DNA from: Sipunculus nudus
Lineage: Eukaryota; Annelida; Sipuncula; Golfingiida; Sipunculidae
DNA length: 64,000 nucleotides
NCBI GenBank assembly: GCA_026874595.1
Contig: CM049322.1
Location: 54,029,386-54,093,385, forward strand
Direction of reading: 5' to 3'
The position numbers and the translations under genes were made by a program. The notes beneath the pieces are model-generated. The model saw nothing but the letters and a program-made list of their open reading frames with translations, did no database searches and was not told the origin of the DNA. How positions within the stretch are numbered: the stretch's first letter is position 1; the number at the start of each line of letters is the position of its first letter. Shown in pieces: positions 21,775-34,749 of the stretch.

Positions 21775-22290
21775 ATTCCGATTGACTAGTCTGGAAGAGG
21801 GCGGTAGCTCTTTGCACATTTGTCAGGGGTTAGTTAATGGCATGGCAGCCAAGATGTTACACGATTCCGTTTATTCTTCAGCAGAGGTACATGAAACTTA
21901 CGTGTATCAGGACCAGTTCACCGGACACGACGTCCAGTGTCGATTGTTTAACGGATCAGTTAGACGTTTCCCTACGACAATGATTAGGGTAGATTGTGTC
22001 TATTTTGAAGGAATTATCTATGGTAGTTGGAGAAGCCGTTTGCGAACTAGCAGTAAGAAACGTAGGAGTGCGGGATCCGAACGATCCGAATCCTGAGTGG
22101 GATCCTACGGAAATCAGACAAAGTGCGTGACAAAATCGCGCCACGAAGAGACGTCCGTAGTAGAGCCCCGTGTCACTGCACGTGAGCGAAAGTCACAGGC
22201 GCTAAGTTTACGTCTAGCTAGTCCAGTCGCTGATGTCAATCCGGCCGAATTTTTAAAAACCCAGAAAATGATGATCAGTCGTTAGCTCGG
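21775..22290 (+). pseudogene. Gypsy retroelement aspartic protease remnant
   Basis: The frame 21764-22096 includes ETYVYQDQFTGHDVQCRLFN and GSVRRFPTTMIRVDCVYFEG, the part of Mag-type proteases that follows the active site. A one-base shift then gives VGEAVCELAVRNVGVRDPND. The DTG catalytic triplet is not found; it should lie at the MULE junction, where the sequence is scrambled. Confidence 0.55.
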
Positions 22291-22699
22291 CACTGGAACC
22301 TTCCTAAGTTTGCTAGCGGAAGTGATAGCACTCTCCGGGTTAAGGGTGATTTCTTTGTCCGAATTGCACGAGATAAACTCGGTGGTCGAGATGGATCAAA
22401 GATCATGGTACCCTAGCCCTTAAGTATTGATGTTATGAAGATGGGCCACGAGGCAATTATAGGGGCTCTCTGGGCGTAGATCTTATACACGAACGTGTAA
22501 GTTCCAAGTTTGATTGGAATGGGATGAACGGCGACAAAGCAGGTTGCTGCAAGTCGTGTCCCATTTATCAGACAAGAGCTGATCCTTAGATTTTCTTGGC
22601 GGTGGTATCTTTGAGTACGAACGAATCCGTACCGGATAATCCTGATTGTAAAAACAAATCTCCCCTAGTCGGAGAACCAAACCATGAGGGAGTAGGAAA

Positions 22700-23580
22700 A
22701 TCCTCCAACTTGTCGATATCATCAACGGTGTGCAGCCAAACTGAACGCGACGTACATGTTAATGCGGAGCTATGTCAGCAACAGCATCGCGAGACACATT
22801 ATCTGTTGAACCAGTATAGGGAAATATTCACAGATGTCACCAACCTCACTGATATCTTTGAATGTAACATTCCACGCTGGTCCGATTCACCCGTAAAGTC
22901 GAAACCGTATCGTGTTCCGTTTGAGTTGAGAGAGACCATGCGATAGGAAATCAATGAGATGTAAGAATAAGGCATAATCGAAAAGTCGGAGTCGGGTTTG
23001 TGTCACCTTGTATTATGCTGCGTAAACCAGGCGGAAAGATCAAATTGTAATAGATTACAGTAATCTGAACCAGTCGGTCGATTTCGATCCAAAACCGATG
23101 CCGGAGCTGGAAACACTGTTCACTCAAGGAGTCAAAAGCCGATACTTTATCAAGATCAATCTGACGAAAGGCTACTGGCATATTCCGTTGTCGGAGGAAT
23201 CTAGAGACAAAACGGCATTGGTAACGCCTGACGGACATGACCAATTCAGGGTAATGCAATACGTATTAGTGACGGCAGGGGTAGTATTTACCTGCATGAT
23301 GCGGAAGTTGGTCAGTTTAATGCCGAACGAGATTTGCTACATAGACGACGTGCTAGTACACACGTGATCGTTGGACGAAGATGTAGAAAAACCCAGGGAA
23401 GTGCTAGCTAACAAATCGGATTGGAAAGAGGTAAATAAAAATGAATACAACTCGCTAAAAGCTACACTGGCTGATCCCCCCATTCTGAAACTGCCAAATT
23501 GCAGTAAACGGTTTTACCTGAAGTGCAACGTGTCGGATGTCCGAAATTGCTCAGTATTGTATAGTGTTTTCAATTAAATT
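22700..23580 (+). pseudogene. Gypsy reverse transcriptase remnant, start of RNase H
   Basis: LNQYREIFTDVTNLTDIFEC and KPYRVPFELRETM form the entry of a Gypsy RT. After a stop and a frame change near 22947-23060 come YFIKINLTKGYWHIPL (motif A), then DKTALVTPDGHDQFRVMQY and CYIDDVLVHT (motif C). The catalytic Asp of motif A is Asn here (AAT), while YIDD is kept. After another stop, LKATLADPPILKLPNCSKRF marks the thumb/RNase H connection; the frame ends at 23577 and the rest of pol is absent. Confidence 0.75.
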
Positions 23581-23653
23581 GTAACGATTCAGGATTGTAA
23601 TGGATGAAAGCTGCTAATCGATAAAATCAAGTAAATACTATGAATTTTTTTAC

Positions 23654-23662
23654 AGGAGGGAA
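23654..23662 (+). promoter_or_regulatory. Candidate polypurine tract
   Basis: AGGAGGGAA lies directly before the 3' LTR start, where second-strand synthesis of LTR retroelements is primed. Confidence 0.55.
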
Positions 23663-23665
23663 TGA

Positions 23666-24885
23666 TGTCACCAGTGAACTTTGATTCAGGTATTATATTT
23701 CATATTCTAGTGGGGAATATAACCAGATGATTGTTTTGATAAATTATTCCTCATTAATATGGAGCATCATGTTTAGATATGAGCGTGAGACAGTTGGTTA
23801 AAGAACAAATTTTTCGTTTGGTGTTAATTTCGGTACAGTTGGAATCGTCTTTGTTTGGCGGTTTCCAATGTAACGAGGGTTTGTTGTAAATTTTAAAGGA
23901 GGTAGACATGTGTAAGTTAGATTTTCTCAGGGTCTATATCTAGAGGCGTGTCCGTATTTATATTCATATTACAATTGATGGTCGGCGTTATTGGAAATGG
24001 TGATTCACCAGAAGACGAGCGGGAGTTGTGGCGTCAGCAAGCAGTTATAAGTCGTGAGCCCGATGATACTCTGTACAAATGCCCGTCCAGCGTACCGGTG
24101 AGATTTAGCCGTTCGATATCAGCTGTCCGGGGGCATGTCACAGTGGAGACAGCTGAGATGAAATTTCTATAAGCGTAGATAGTCGATGTCAAGGGAAGGC
24201 CACAAGGGGTTTCTCTGTAAAGGACTTCTCAGCAAGTATCGCATATTTGCCGACGGACTGGTAAATCTGGCGTTTTTAACCTTTTCTTTTGTAAGTGCTT
24301 TCAGGAACAGACTGAGGACTTTATTTAAACGCTTAAATGTATACGTACATGCTAATGCTGTCTGGAAGCTGATTCTGCTATCTACAACTGGATGATCCTA
24401 GGAGACTTCAGTTGTGAAAGACTGTGATTCAACGTCCAGAAAGAAAAGGCTGTGACCGGTGTTTTAACTGTGCCAAACGTGCATACTCAAGCGAGAGATT
24501 TTGAATTATAGGAGCTTCGTTAATCTATCGGACTGGATATACTCTACACACAACACGAACCTCTCAGTGATTCCAACGGTTTAACATCAAAGTGTCAAGT
24601 GTGCGCGATGGTCATGTGATCAAGACAACCATATACGAGAGACTCCTCCGTGTAGTGTAGTGAATGGACATGGTGGATTATTCACAGTTTATTGTGATTA
24701 TCATCATCATATTTTTGTAAGGAGCGCCTCTCCAGAAAATTTATGTGACTTCTTTATTTTATATATTGATTTCTTTTATTAATCCATGAATTTTCGTCTT
24801 TTTCGAGTGTAAGTGTGTAAGAGTTCAGCCAGTTAGTCTGACTTTTAAAAGAACCTGGACGTTTTCATCTTTACTGGAGGGTCTC
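23666..24885 (+). repeat. 3' LTR of the Gypsy element
   Basis: It begins TGTCACC like the 5' LTR and aligns with it in many blocks. The 3' boundary is approximate (near GGAGGGTCTC). Open frames in it are short and without counterpart in the 5' LTR. Confidence 0.75.
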
Positions 24886-24889
24886 TTGT

Positions 24890-26352
24890 AATGTTGGATA
24901 CATTTTCGACAAAGTTAGTATGAGGTCGGGGGCGACGAAGACCTTTTAGCAGTGGCGTAAAGCGATGAAATAATATGACCGTTTACGAAAAACGTGCTTT
25001 AAAAAGTGAGTGTTACTTCCATGGAATTCAATTGTGTATATCCCCAAAGTTATCAACTCCACAAATTTGATTAGCTGTTTAAGGACGCCATTGGCGCTAA
25101 TAAGGCTGTATACATTTTTATAACAGGGTTTTTTTTGCATTTTTATGTAATAATATATCATAATTGAATACATAATAACCCATATTATTAAGGAACTGAA
25201 TAGACTTAAGAATCTAAATGCAGTATCGGTATTGTACACATTACATTGTGCCTTTTAAAAATGAGATGTCTACATATGTTCTAATATCCTAATGTGTCTA
25301 CATATTCCTAAAATCAATGTGCGTTATTTGTGTTCGTTTGTTTAAATGTGTCTTATAAGTATTGTAAAGATTATAAAAATAATTTGCTGGGATCATTTTT
25401 AAATATATGCAACATTATATGTGGTGTGGTGAAGAATAGTTTGATTATTCAGGAAAGTGATGTTTTAAAGGGGGCAATGTTCGATAATTTTGTCCATGTG
25501 TCTTATCTGATACTGAAAGGGGGGGGGGGGGGTTCTTTCCTGTCGGTACTCGTCTTGATGGTTTACTCACATTTTCACGACAAACAAAACCTCTTCATAA
25601 AAGGGGCGTCGTGCGTATAAATAACTAAACAATTTGCCTTACAGCTAGCCAGCAGGCTGATTTTAGGCTGGACAGATAAGACATATTTCATGGAGTTTGA
25701 GTGCTTAGGGGTAAGCATAGACCCAAGATTTCAATAATCAGTGCATAACATGAGACCAGATTGATATTAAATAGACCTTAACTGGATATTTTATTCCAAA
25801 CACCAAACCCTTTTTAAATTACATTAATTATTGTGTGCACAATCTGAAAGTAGGAATTTCAATTTTACATGTGAACTTGCTGTTTTTGTTAATGTTGTGT
25901 ATTGTTTACTGATAATTTGTGAATAATAGATCTCACCGCTGAGGGGCAGATGAGACTAAGTTCATTGTTCAGGCTTACTGGTTAGGGGCCAAGCAGAAAC
26001 TGGGGCTTTCAGTCCAGTGCATTTTCATGCTGCAGGATGCAAGTTATCCACAAATGAAAATATGATGCTTCAATATGTATTCAACTATTAAATTAACTTA
26101 ATTTTTAAATAAAAAATTATTTTCATCCTTTATCTTTCAAAGAAGCGTTTTGTTCTGTAGCTATGCAAGTATAACCGCCGAGCTATGCACTTGAAGCTAT
26201 TATATTTGATTAAGCTCATGCCAGGAGGAAGCTTACAATAATAATATTTGGTACACACAGACATGATATCACTATATAAATACATATAATTACACTGTAT
26301 ATGAACTTTATGTGAACTCCTCATACTTGTCAGGAGTTTAACCATCAATCTG

Positions 26353-26391
<39 letters not shown>

Positions 26392-26480
26392 AAAAAGCAA
26401 TGATATGATTATGTAAGGTTTTTAGGCCATTTCAGCAACTTTAATTTCTGTGTATTCTCATATTCTTTATACTGGATACT
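24890..26480. other. Intergenic, no gene seen
   Basis: Holds a 14-base poly-G tract (25519-25532) and a (GA)n run (26357-26389). Small ORFs here are hydrophobic or AT-driven and show nothing recognisable. Confidence 0.4.
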
Positions 26481-26499
26481 GTTACTTTGATAGCCACAA

Positions 26500-28790
26500 A
26501 CGCGAAAAAAGTTGGTGTGAGTGCATGGGAGCGTTTGTTTAAGAACATCAAAATGCAGTTTGTCCCTCTTGGAAGATCCAGTTTTTATGACATCAATGCG
26601 AGAAAGCATTAAAAAAAGCGGAAGGAGCATTATGAAAATAAAGATAGGGAAACAAAATGGTGAGAATATTCATTCTCATATTCTAATAGAAAATGTAGAC
26701 GTGAAAAGCTTATACTGAAAAACCTAGAGAAAAGTTTAAAGGATGTAAAATTCAACTAGCATAACAGTAATAATCAAACGGAGATTGATCAAATATCTCG
26801 ACAAATAGATAAGCATTATGAAAATAATCGATGGCTCCATAATAGATTCTAGAATCACATGGTTTGAGGAGAGGTAGCGTGTTTCAAAGTACTTTATGAA
26901 TTTAGAAAGAAAAATAAAAGCAAAACAACCATAAGAAAATTATTGTGTAATGGGAAAGATATAAAAATAATATAATAGAACTGAAAAGATTTTATGGAGA
27001 AAAGTACACCTGTACTTGTACCTTTCAAAACAAGAGTGTACAGAACTTCTGTCAGAGTATGAGAAGCCAGTCCTATCAGATATGCAAGCAGCTTATTGTG
27101 ATGGAATGATCTCAGAAAAAGAAATCCTTTCAACCTTGAAACAAATGAAAAATAATAAAACTCCCGTGAATGATATATTGCCAAAAGAATTGTATATAAA
27201 ATGTTTTGATCTCGTCGGGAAGGATCTCGTTAATTGTTTAAACAGATGTTTTGAGGAGGGTAAGCTAACAACAAGTCAAAGGCAAGCAGAGGTTACTTTG
27301 ATAGAAAACCAGGTAAAGATAATCGTTTAATCTCATCATGGCGACCAATTAGTTTGTTAAATTTCGATTACAAGATATTGAGTAAAATTTAAGCAGGGCG
27401 CCTAAAAGTTATTCGTCCTAATCTTATTAATGAGGACCAAACGGCCTTTGTTCCCGGGAGAAACATTTGTGAACAAACCGCTTCATTTGTGATTTCTTAG
27501 ATTATTGTATCAAAGCAAATAAACCTTGTATCTTGTTTGCCGTTGATTTTGCTGCTGCTTTTGACTCCATAGATCATAACTATATGTTCAGTGTTTTGGA
27601 AAGGTTTGGCTTCCAGACAGGTTTTATTAAATGGGTACAACTTCTTCATAACGCTATCCAAAGCTGTATTATAAATAACGGTTACACTACAGGATATGTC
27701 AGAGTAGCAAAAGGTACCAGACAAGGAGACCCCCTGGCGCCATATTTGTTTGTCATGGCAATTGAGATCCTAGCAATAATGGTACGTAAATCTGTGTCTA
27801 TCAAAGGGATTAATATTAACGGCTTTGAAATTAAACAGTGTATGTATGCAGACGATACAACATTTTTTTTCTGAAAGACATAGACTCAATGGTTGCATTT
27901 TGCTCAGTGTTGGATAATTTTGCGCAGCTTTCGTCTATTAAGATAATTTATGGAAAATGTGAAGCAGCATGAACAAAGAAGCAACCTGTATATAATAAAA
28001 TGGAACGTTTTAAATGGATAGACCTTAATACCGAAGCACTAAATATATCAGGGATATGGCATACACATGATAAAAATCTTTCCAATGTATTAAATTTTAC
28101 TAAAATCTTGGAACAGTTAAAGACACTTCTAAATGTATGGAGACAGAGGCCTTGAACCATATTTGGTAAAAATGTGATCTAGAAATCCTTAGGCCTTCCA
28201 AAATAATATACGTAAAAAACATTCTGGAACCACCCAGAGAATTTGTTAAGACTGTAAAAAATGTCATGGTTGATTTCATATGGCATGGAAGGAAACCGAA
28301 AATAAAATATAATGCCCTTATCAATAACTACGAGAACGGTGGCTTCAGGTTACTTGATATTGATACAAAAATAGAAACTCAGAGATTTATGTGGATGAAG
28401 AAAATCATCACAGATGACACGAGAAAGTATGCAATAATACCTAATATTTATTTAAAACGCGTTGGTGGAATGGAAAGTATCAGAGGTAACTTGGATCCTG
28501 AAATTTTAAAAATAGGAATGTCAGTTTTCCTTGATGTATGGCACTCTGTTACGTCTGGGGAACCATTAAGTAAAGAAACAGTCTTGACACAACATCTATG
28601 GAATAACAGATACATCAAGGTAGGAGGTAAATCAGTCTATTATTAATTTCTTGATATTCTTGGTATAAGTATATGTTCGTGATTTGTACAATGACAGAGG
28701 TGAAAAAAAAAAGAAAATTTGATGAAGTTGTAGCAAAAAACAGTTATGCTTACAACAAATTCTATATCCACTGGATAGCACCGGTTACCC
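26500..28790 (+). mobile_element. 5'-truncated, decayed L1/Tx1-like LINE
   Basis: Parts in order: a linker with RITWFEER and KTTIRKLLCNGKDI (26850-26965), RT entry LKQMKNNKTPVNDILPKELY (27136-27195), WRPISLLNFDYKILSK (27341-27388), DQTAFVPGRNI (27438-27470), motif A AVDFAAAFDSIDHNYMF (27539-27590), motif B GTRQGDPLAPYLFVMAIE (27714-27768) and motif C YADDTTFF (27846-27869). The C-terminal domain follows (28266-28646, DFIWHGRKPKIKYN and ENGGFRLLDI). The endonuclease is missing. Several stops and shifts show that it is inactive. The RT order and the C-terminal region fit L1/Tx1-type non-LTR elements. Confidence 0.85.
27533..27874 (+). pseudogene. LINE reverse transcriptase core
   Basis: The longest undamaged piece of the LINE, 113 residues, holds the three core RT motifs: FDSIDH after the catalytic Asp of AVDFAAAF, RQGDPLAPYLF and YADD. 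A stop follows directly after DDTTFFF. The downstream part continues in other frames to about 28790. Confidence 0.8.
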
Positions 28791-28799
28791 TTTCAGCTT

Positions 28800-29506
28800 C
28801 ATGAGTGTGTATATAATATGTGATATTTGTTTCAATTTTATGTGAATATAGTATGGAAAGTAAACATAATAGGAAACGTCAGTGTTTGTATTGATTTTAC
28901 CATTTGATCTGTGAGAAAAACATATAAATTTTTGAAAAAAATAATGATTGAAATAATTGAATTTTCAGTGGTAAACACTTTAACGTAAATACATAAACTG
29001 GGAATCAGAAAGTTTTATAAATATATATTTTTGTATTCGTAACAATGTACCTACAATAATTGTATACTGGAAATTTGAGTTTTCGTAATATCTTTAAGTC
29101 ATGAAAATTCTAAAACTAAATGAACTTTGACAGATATATATGGTATTTGCATGAAAAACATGGAATCGTACTTGTATAACACTGTTATTTGGTTTGTATT
29201 CACTGTTGTAAGTTTCACAATAGTCTATGATGTCAAGTACAGATCTGAGACATCTTAGGAAGAAAAAAAAAAAACCACCGAACCGAATAACCCCAGATTA
29301 ATCCTACCTTTATGGCGAACTTTACCCGCATATCTGATCAGTTCAGTTAGTACCTGGTGAGTGAGCCTCCTAGTCAGCTGTACTCACGAAACAGTTCTGT
29401 AGTAGATGAAGTAAACTAACTGTATATGATACATTATTAATGCTCCTCTGCATGGTCAAGCACTTTCACTATGATGTTTTGAATTTCTATGTGTATTACT
29501 TTGATG

Positions 29507-29544
<38 letters not shown>

Positions 29545-32500
29545 CTTATCTATATTTTTAAAAGTCAAAATATAAAAAAAAAGATGATATCTTTGCAATC
29601 AAACTTTGACTAATACATAACCTATAGTACAAGCAAATTTCCCTTCAAGTCTGCTCAAAGTATATTTCCGATGCTTAAATTTATTTAATGTTTGTCAGAA
29701 CTATCAATATCTGAACAATGTCGAAATAGAAACTGTGATGATAGTTTAATTATGTTTGGTACATAAAAATATTGAATGATTATAGCAAATTCATCATGAG
29801 AGACGTGGAACCATAGTTTATGTCACGCGTTATCAATTTCGACAGGACTTCAGTGTCGTTCTTTTTGTTATATTAAAAATGTATCTGGAATTTATCATAA
29901 CGGTTGCTGTTACTAATGTGATAACAATTTCTGGTAAAAACTTTATGGATACTCACTCGGTTGCCTTTCTGTTTTAGGATCTCAAGATCATTGTATGATT
30001 TGTATAACATGTTAAAATGTGTTGATGATAATGTGATTTAAATCAAATTTAGTTTTAATGCACTAATTCATGGTCCTAGAGATTGAGCTGTTGCAAAAAA
30101 AGTTTACTAAGACTTTCACATGACCTCTAAAATGTGACATTAGTTAAGGTCTATAAGGTGATAAATGCGAATGGACATATTGACTTTTGATATTTCTGCA
30201 TGATATCTTTCAAACAACTTTTTATACAGTTCCTGATCGACGGAAGGCTAGGAATTTTCCTGACCATTGTGTCCCCTCCCCATTGCTATTAGAAAAGCAA
30301 GACTATACTGTTATTATTAGGTATCAAAGTAGATCTTGGTCACAACCCCCCTTATTTCATTATTTCATCTCCATCGTCGTTAAGCAATCTTATAGCAACT
30401 TAAACAAACATGTATGCAATCGCACAGGTAACAAAGGTTGCGGAAATTGTTTCCTCGGTTAGTATATTATTGGGCATTTTATTCTTGTAAACTTTCTGGC
30501 GTTATGGTAAATCACTGTGGCAGAAGATCACATTTATATTGTAAATTAATTCGGGTTCGGGAGAGATTGCCCCAGACTCGGGTTCAACGGCTTCATATTC
30601 AGCTTTGCGACTGTTCCTTAAAGAGCCTGTCGAAATATAAAAATGCTACCACCATGTCAAAAACATATTTATGATGCCAGGTTCATCGAGCACAAAGTTA
30701 AATATCAATACACATGTCAGAAAAGTCCGACCTAGAGTCCGACGTCAGCGTGTGTTTATATAGCCTCGTTTTCATTCCAGCAGTCATTTCGCTGACTGGC
30801 CAATAGACCTGTCAATTACGCACTCGCCCTAAGGCCAATTCCTGCCTTGGTGTGCTAGTGTTATTTTAATAATTAATCTACCCAGTAGAACACGGTGTAA
30901 CGATGCAGTGTAATGAGTCTTGAGTTTAATTATATAAAGTTAAAACATTTTGGTTGCAATTCTGTCCAGTCCAAATTTTCTCCAGAATAAGCAAACTGCA
31001 GTAGATGATTTAGTGTTTTAAGTGCCAAAGAATTAACACATGAGATTATCACCATGTTTGGTTGACAGACTTCATATGTAAAATTATTCTGGTGTCTACA
31101 ACAGGTTCCAACTACAACATTATGTGACAGGGTGCATTCTCATTAAGAGAGGGCATGAACAGTCATAAAGGACTCATTGTCATACAGGTAGTCGGTATTA
31201 TGTCCAACAGAAATAAAGAGGACTGATATATTGTTGTTTAAACCCTATAGGAAGGTAAATATTATGTGGAACTGTACTATGTCTTATAATATTATGTATA
31301 TTGTATTATGATTAGAGGATGTACTTTGGGGATTTTTCAGTTCCAAACGACTACAAAACCCCAATACGGCAAGGAAGACTCAAGCGTAAACAACCTAACA
31401 ACCTTCTGGGATATTTGACCATCTATAATACCGAAATGTGGGAACTTAATATAAAACTTTTATGGCCGTTAGACTTTTGATGGTGAGAACTATTTCTGTG
31501 TTACTCACGTATCGTCCACGCAGTTCTCACTTCTAGGTTTGTTAATATATGCATTCATTTGACGCATAAATGCAAGTTTATTCGAGTATTTTAAATAAAA
31601 TAGTAGAATTTTCTTTCAACATCGCATGAGGTGAATTTCTTTGAAACCTTTAAAATTACATCGGTAATGACATCTATCAAAGCTGGAAAACAATTTGGCC
31701 AATAAAGTCGTGTAGATCTGACTATTTGATTATATGGTTTCTGCATGAAAGAAAACAGACCTGTGCTTCATGAGGAGAATTCTATTCTGGATGTCGTTGG
31801 TTTATTTTGAAAAATCATGATTTTGTAAGTGTCCACTTAAATGTTTTTTTTTAAATTTAATTCACCGACTGTCTTATTAGAATAATAAACTTCAGTTAAG
31901 CCCAGTTGCATCTTAAAGTAGCCTTTACATTGTCAATCCCCATTAAAATATCCATGTTTCCATGAGCGAAAGGATGAAATTCCCGGAATTTCCTTGAAAA
32001 TATAAGGAACTGTTGGGTAAATATTCACACCCTTATATATGTGTGTGTGTATGTGTGTTTATTTTTATTACACATTATTGCAACACATACCAATTTTGCT
32101 GGCAACTCTTCATGTATGTTTTCTAGATGTAACTGTTACCATCAACCCCGTAAAATATCTCGTTTACATGTGTAAGTTGTTGTTTCAGCTATTCATGCAC
32201 AATTCCCCTACTCAACACCTTGACTATCAAAATAACCTAATTAATGATTGTGAACCTGTACTTCAGCTTCATGACAAATTACCTTTATTACTCTGCTGGA
32301 CAAGGTGAAATAAACATGCATTAGGAGGATGTATATGATAAAATAAACAACCATATAGCTTCGGTGACAAGAACCCCATAATTTCAAGAAAAAATATTTA
32401 TAAACCTTAAGGAATAAGTTTTACATTTTTTTCACTTTATATGGAAAATTATGTAAACACTGTCGACAGACTGAAGACAAATGCTGAAGTGAATTATGAG

Positions 32501-32770
32501 ATGTCCTTATTCTTTTCTTTTTCATGAATATAATTATATTTAGCATTGCAGTCCAAGAAGAATTGACAAGCGTGTTACAAACTGGCTACAATATATGCAG
32601 TGTACAAACATTCTCAGTTTAACATACTGTTGGATCAACTGAGTATGCTTTCTACTGTTTAAATAGTTAACACAGTTTCAATTATGTACTTTTCTCATTT
32701 CAATAAAAGTACACACTTATATATGTCTATTCTTTTATATTTTCTATAGTATTTCCAAGGGTAATATTTT
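28800..32770. other. Long AT-rich intergenic region
   Basis: Contains a (TA)n run at 29508-29542. A GACGTCAGCG box followed by TTTATATAG (30741-30760) is weakly promoter-like. No coding segment, RNA or mobile element could be supported in this ~4 kb. Confidence 0.4.
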
Positions 32771-32779
32771 TTGGTAACA

Positions 32780-33510
32780 GCCTTAGCACAAGGACCTGTG
32801 TCATGTCCTGTCGGTAACACGGTTAACGTAAGGGCAAGTGTCCTTTCCTGTCTGTAAGAGGTCCAGGCGGAAGGGACAAGTATTGGGCCGACAGAGTATT
32901 GGGAAGTCTTTTCCCTACCGCACCCCTCATTACTCAGCACATAATGAATAAAGGTCTCTTAGTGGTGCAGGCATGAAAAAACGTGACTCACATTTTTTAT
33001 TTTTATATCTAACTCAATATGAGTAGCTGTCCAAATGTCCTGTCCTGTCATTAACTGAGTTAACACTAGGACCAGTGTGCTGTCCTGTCAGTAACTGAAT
33101 TAACACAAGGACCAGTGTCCTGTCCTGTCATTACCGGATTAACACAAGGAATAGTGTCCTGTCCTGTCATTATCTAGATTGGCACAAGGACAAGTGTGCT
33201 GTCCTGTCATTTACTTGGTTAAAACAAGGACCAGTGTCATGTCTTTTCAGTAGCTGAGTCAACACAATGACCAGTCTCCTGTCCTATCATTAACTAGGTC
33301 AACAGGAGGATCAGTGTTCTGTCCTGTCAGTAAATTACTTACAATAAGGGCCTGTGTCCATTCCTGCCATTAACTGGCTTAACATAAAGACCAGTGTCTT
33401 GTCCTGTTAGTAAATGATTTAACATAAGAGCCAGTGTCCTGTACTGTCAGTAACAGACTTTACACGAAGGCAAGTGAACTGTCATATCAGTAATATAATA
33501 TAAATATGCA
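32780..33510. repeat. 40-bp minisatellite array (block 3)
   Basis: About two units (32780-32860), then an AT-rich spacer that includes the CAGGCGGAAGGGACAAG and CCGCACCCCTCAT boxes, then about 12 units (33010-33510) of the same 40-bp repeat as in blocks 1 and 2. Units here are closer to the consensus than in block 1. Confidence 0.85.
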
Positions 33511-33519
33511 GTTTTATTG

Positions 33520-34740
33520 AGACTGATGGATCATCAAACCTATCCGATGGTCCAGGCGTTAGGGATGAGTCCTGATTTTAGGAGCTCCCACACAAACGAA
33601 AGAAAATAAAGTTCTCTGCAAAACACATACAGAAAATGTATAACTATATTTTATCATATTTTATAGTTTGCATGAGTTCAGATGTTACTACATAGTAGTA
33701 GCTAGATTGTTACGTTCCTAGTCAGGTACATTTTAGTGTTGTATTCCACTTACCGCCTAATCGTAAATTATAACGTGGTGAATGACACGGAATGGTAATC
33801 TATTGACGTATTATTATGCAGGTCTGCATGCAAACACCTGTTGGCTCTAGCCACTGATAAGAGAATGAGCTTTTCTTAGAGGGTTTGAAATCAATTTTTG
33901 CCACATGGACCCTCTTGTTGGGCCTGAGGAGTGTTATATAGGTTTTCTCATTTCTTTTCAAGTCCTGGCTCCGCCCATTTAGTGACATAGAGTTCTAAAT
34001 GTTGAAGTTACTTCTTTCAATTATGTAGGAAATAATGACCGATGTTTTATTACTGACACATGGTTATTAATAATTTCAAAATCTCTGACACCAGGGTTCT
34101 AAAATATTTTTACTTTAGGTAATTCACCTTAGTTTTTCTTTTAAAAATGAATATTTAAAAAAGATAGATCAGTAAAAAGTAAAAAAGCTGAATATAGATC
34201 ACTGTAAGACAAACTGCAAGCACGTCAACACTCCATAAAGAGCTAAATCCTATTGCTTTGAGCTGCCAATATCAGGCTTCCCAAAAGGACCAGTACCCTA
34301 GTCTGCCAGTAAGAAGTTTTTATATAAAGCTTCAACTCTAAATTTATCAGTGACAGGAATTATATTTGTTATTATAATAAGCCTCACACATAGTTACACA
34401 CATACCCACATTGTCTTAGAATTCGCCCGAAATTGTGAGGTATGGGACGCTAAGATAATAAATCAAGGCATAGATTGAATTATCGCAGCATTGTAAAAAA
34501 AGGTTTGACATTCATAGCAGGCACACTCACACTTTATATGTTTCCATCAAATGTTATGTATGGCACTCTCTTTCGGGTAGTATCTTATCCTTATCAAGAA
34601 AGCCAAGGGCAGAAACGGTCAAGTGAATATTTTGCAAGGCGGCCGCGGTAGTGCAAGAGCTTGCATTGTGCATAGTTATAACAGGGCCTTGTGTTTACAA
34701 ATGAACTACCACAGTTAAACTTGGGAGTCCCAATGCATTA
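33520..34740. other. Flank of minisatellite block 3
   Basis: No gene. Several boxes are shared with 5030-5460 (TTTGCATGAGTTCAGAT, TAGTAGTAGCTA, GTATGGCACTC), so this seems to be the body of the same dispersed repeat. Single decayed 40-bp units occur near 34280-34330. Confidence 0.4.
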
Positions 34741-34749
34741 TAAATCAGG

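Larger units (their letters stand above)
12079..24885 (+). mobile_element. Degenerate Gypsy (Mag/Steamer-like) LTR retrotransposon with nested insertions
   Basis: Two related ~1.2-kb LTRs (12079-13251 and 23666-24885) flank gag, zinc knuckle, protease and reverse transcriptase remnants in the standard Gypsy order on the plus strand. The pol part stops soon after the RNase H start and no integrase is found. Every coding part has stops or frameshifts. A MULE transposon sits inside at 16953-21765 and a ZNF862/hAT-like fragment at about 14806-15530. The lineage call rests on the SCAN-like gag segment and the RT sequence; it is by recognition, not by phylogeny. No target duplication could be identified. 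Confidence 0.8.
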
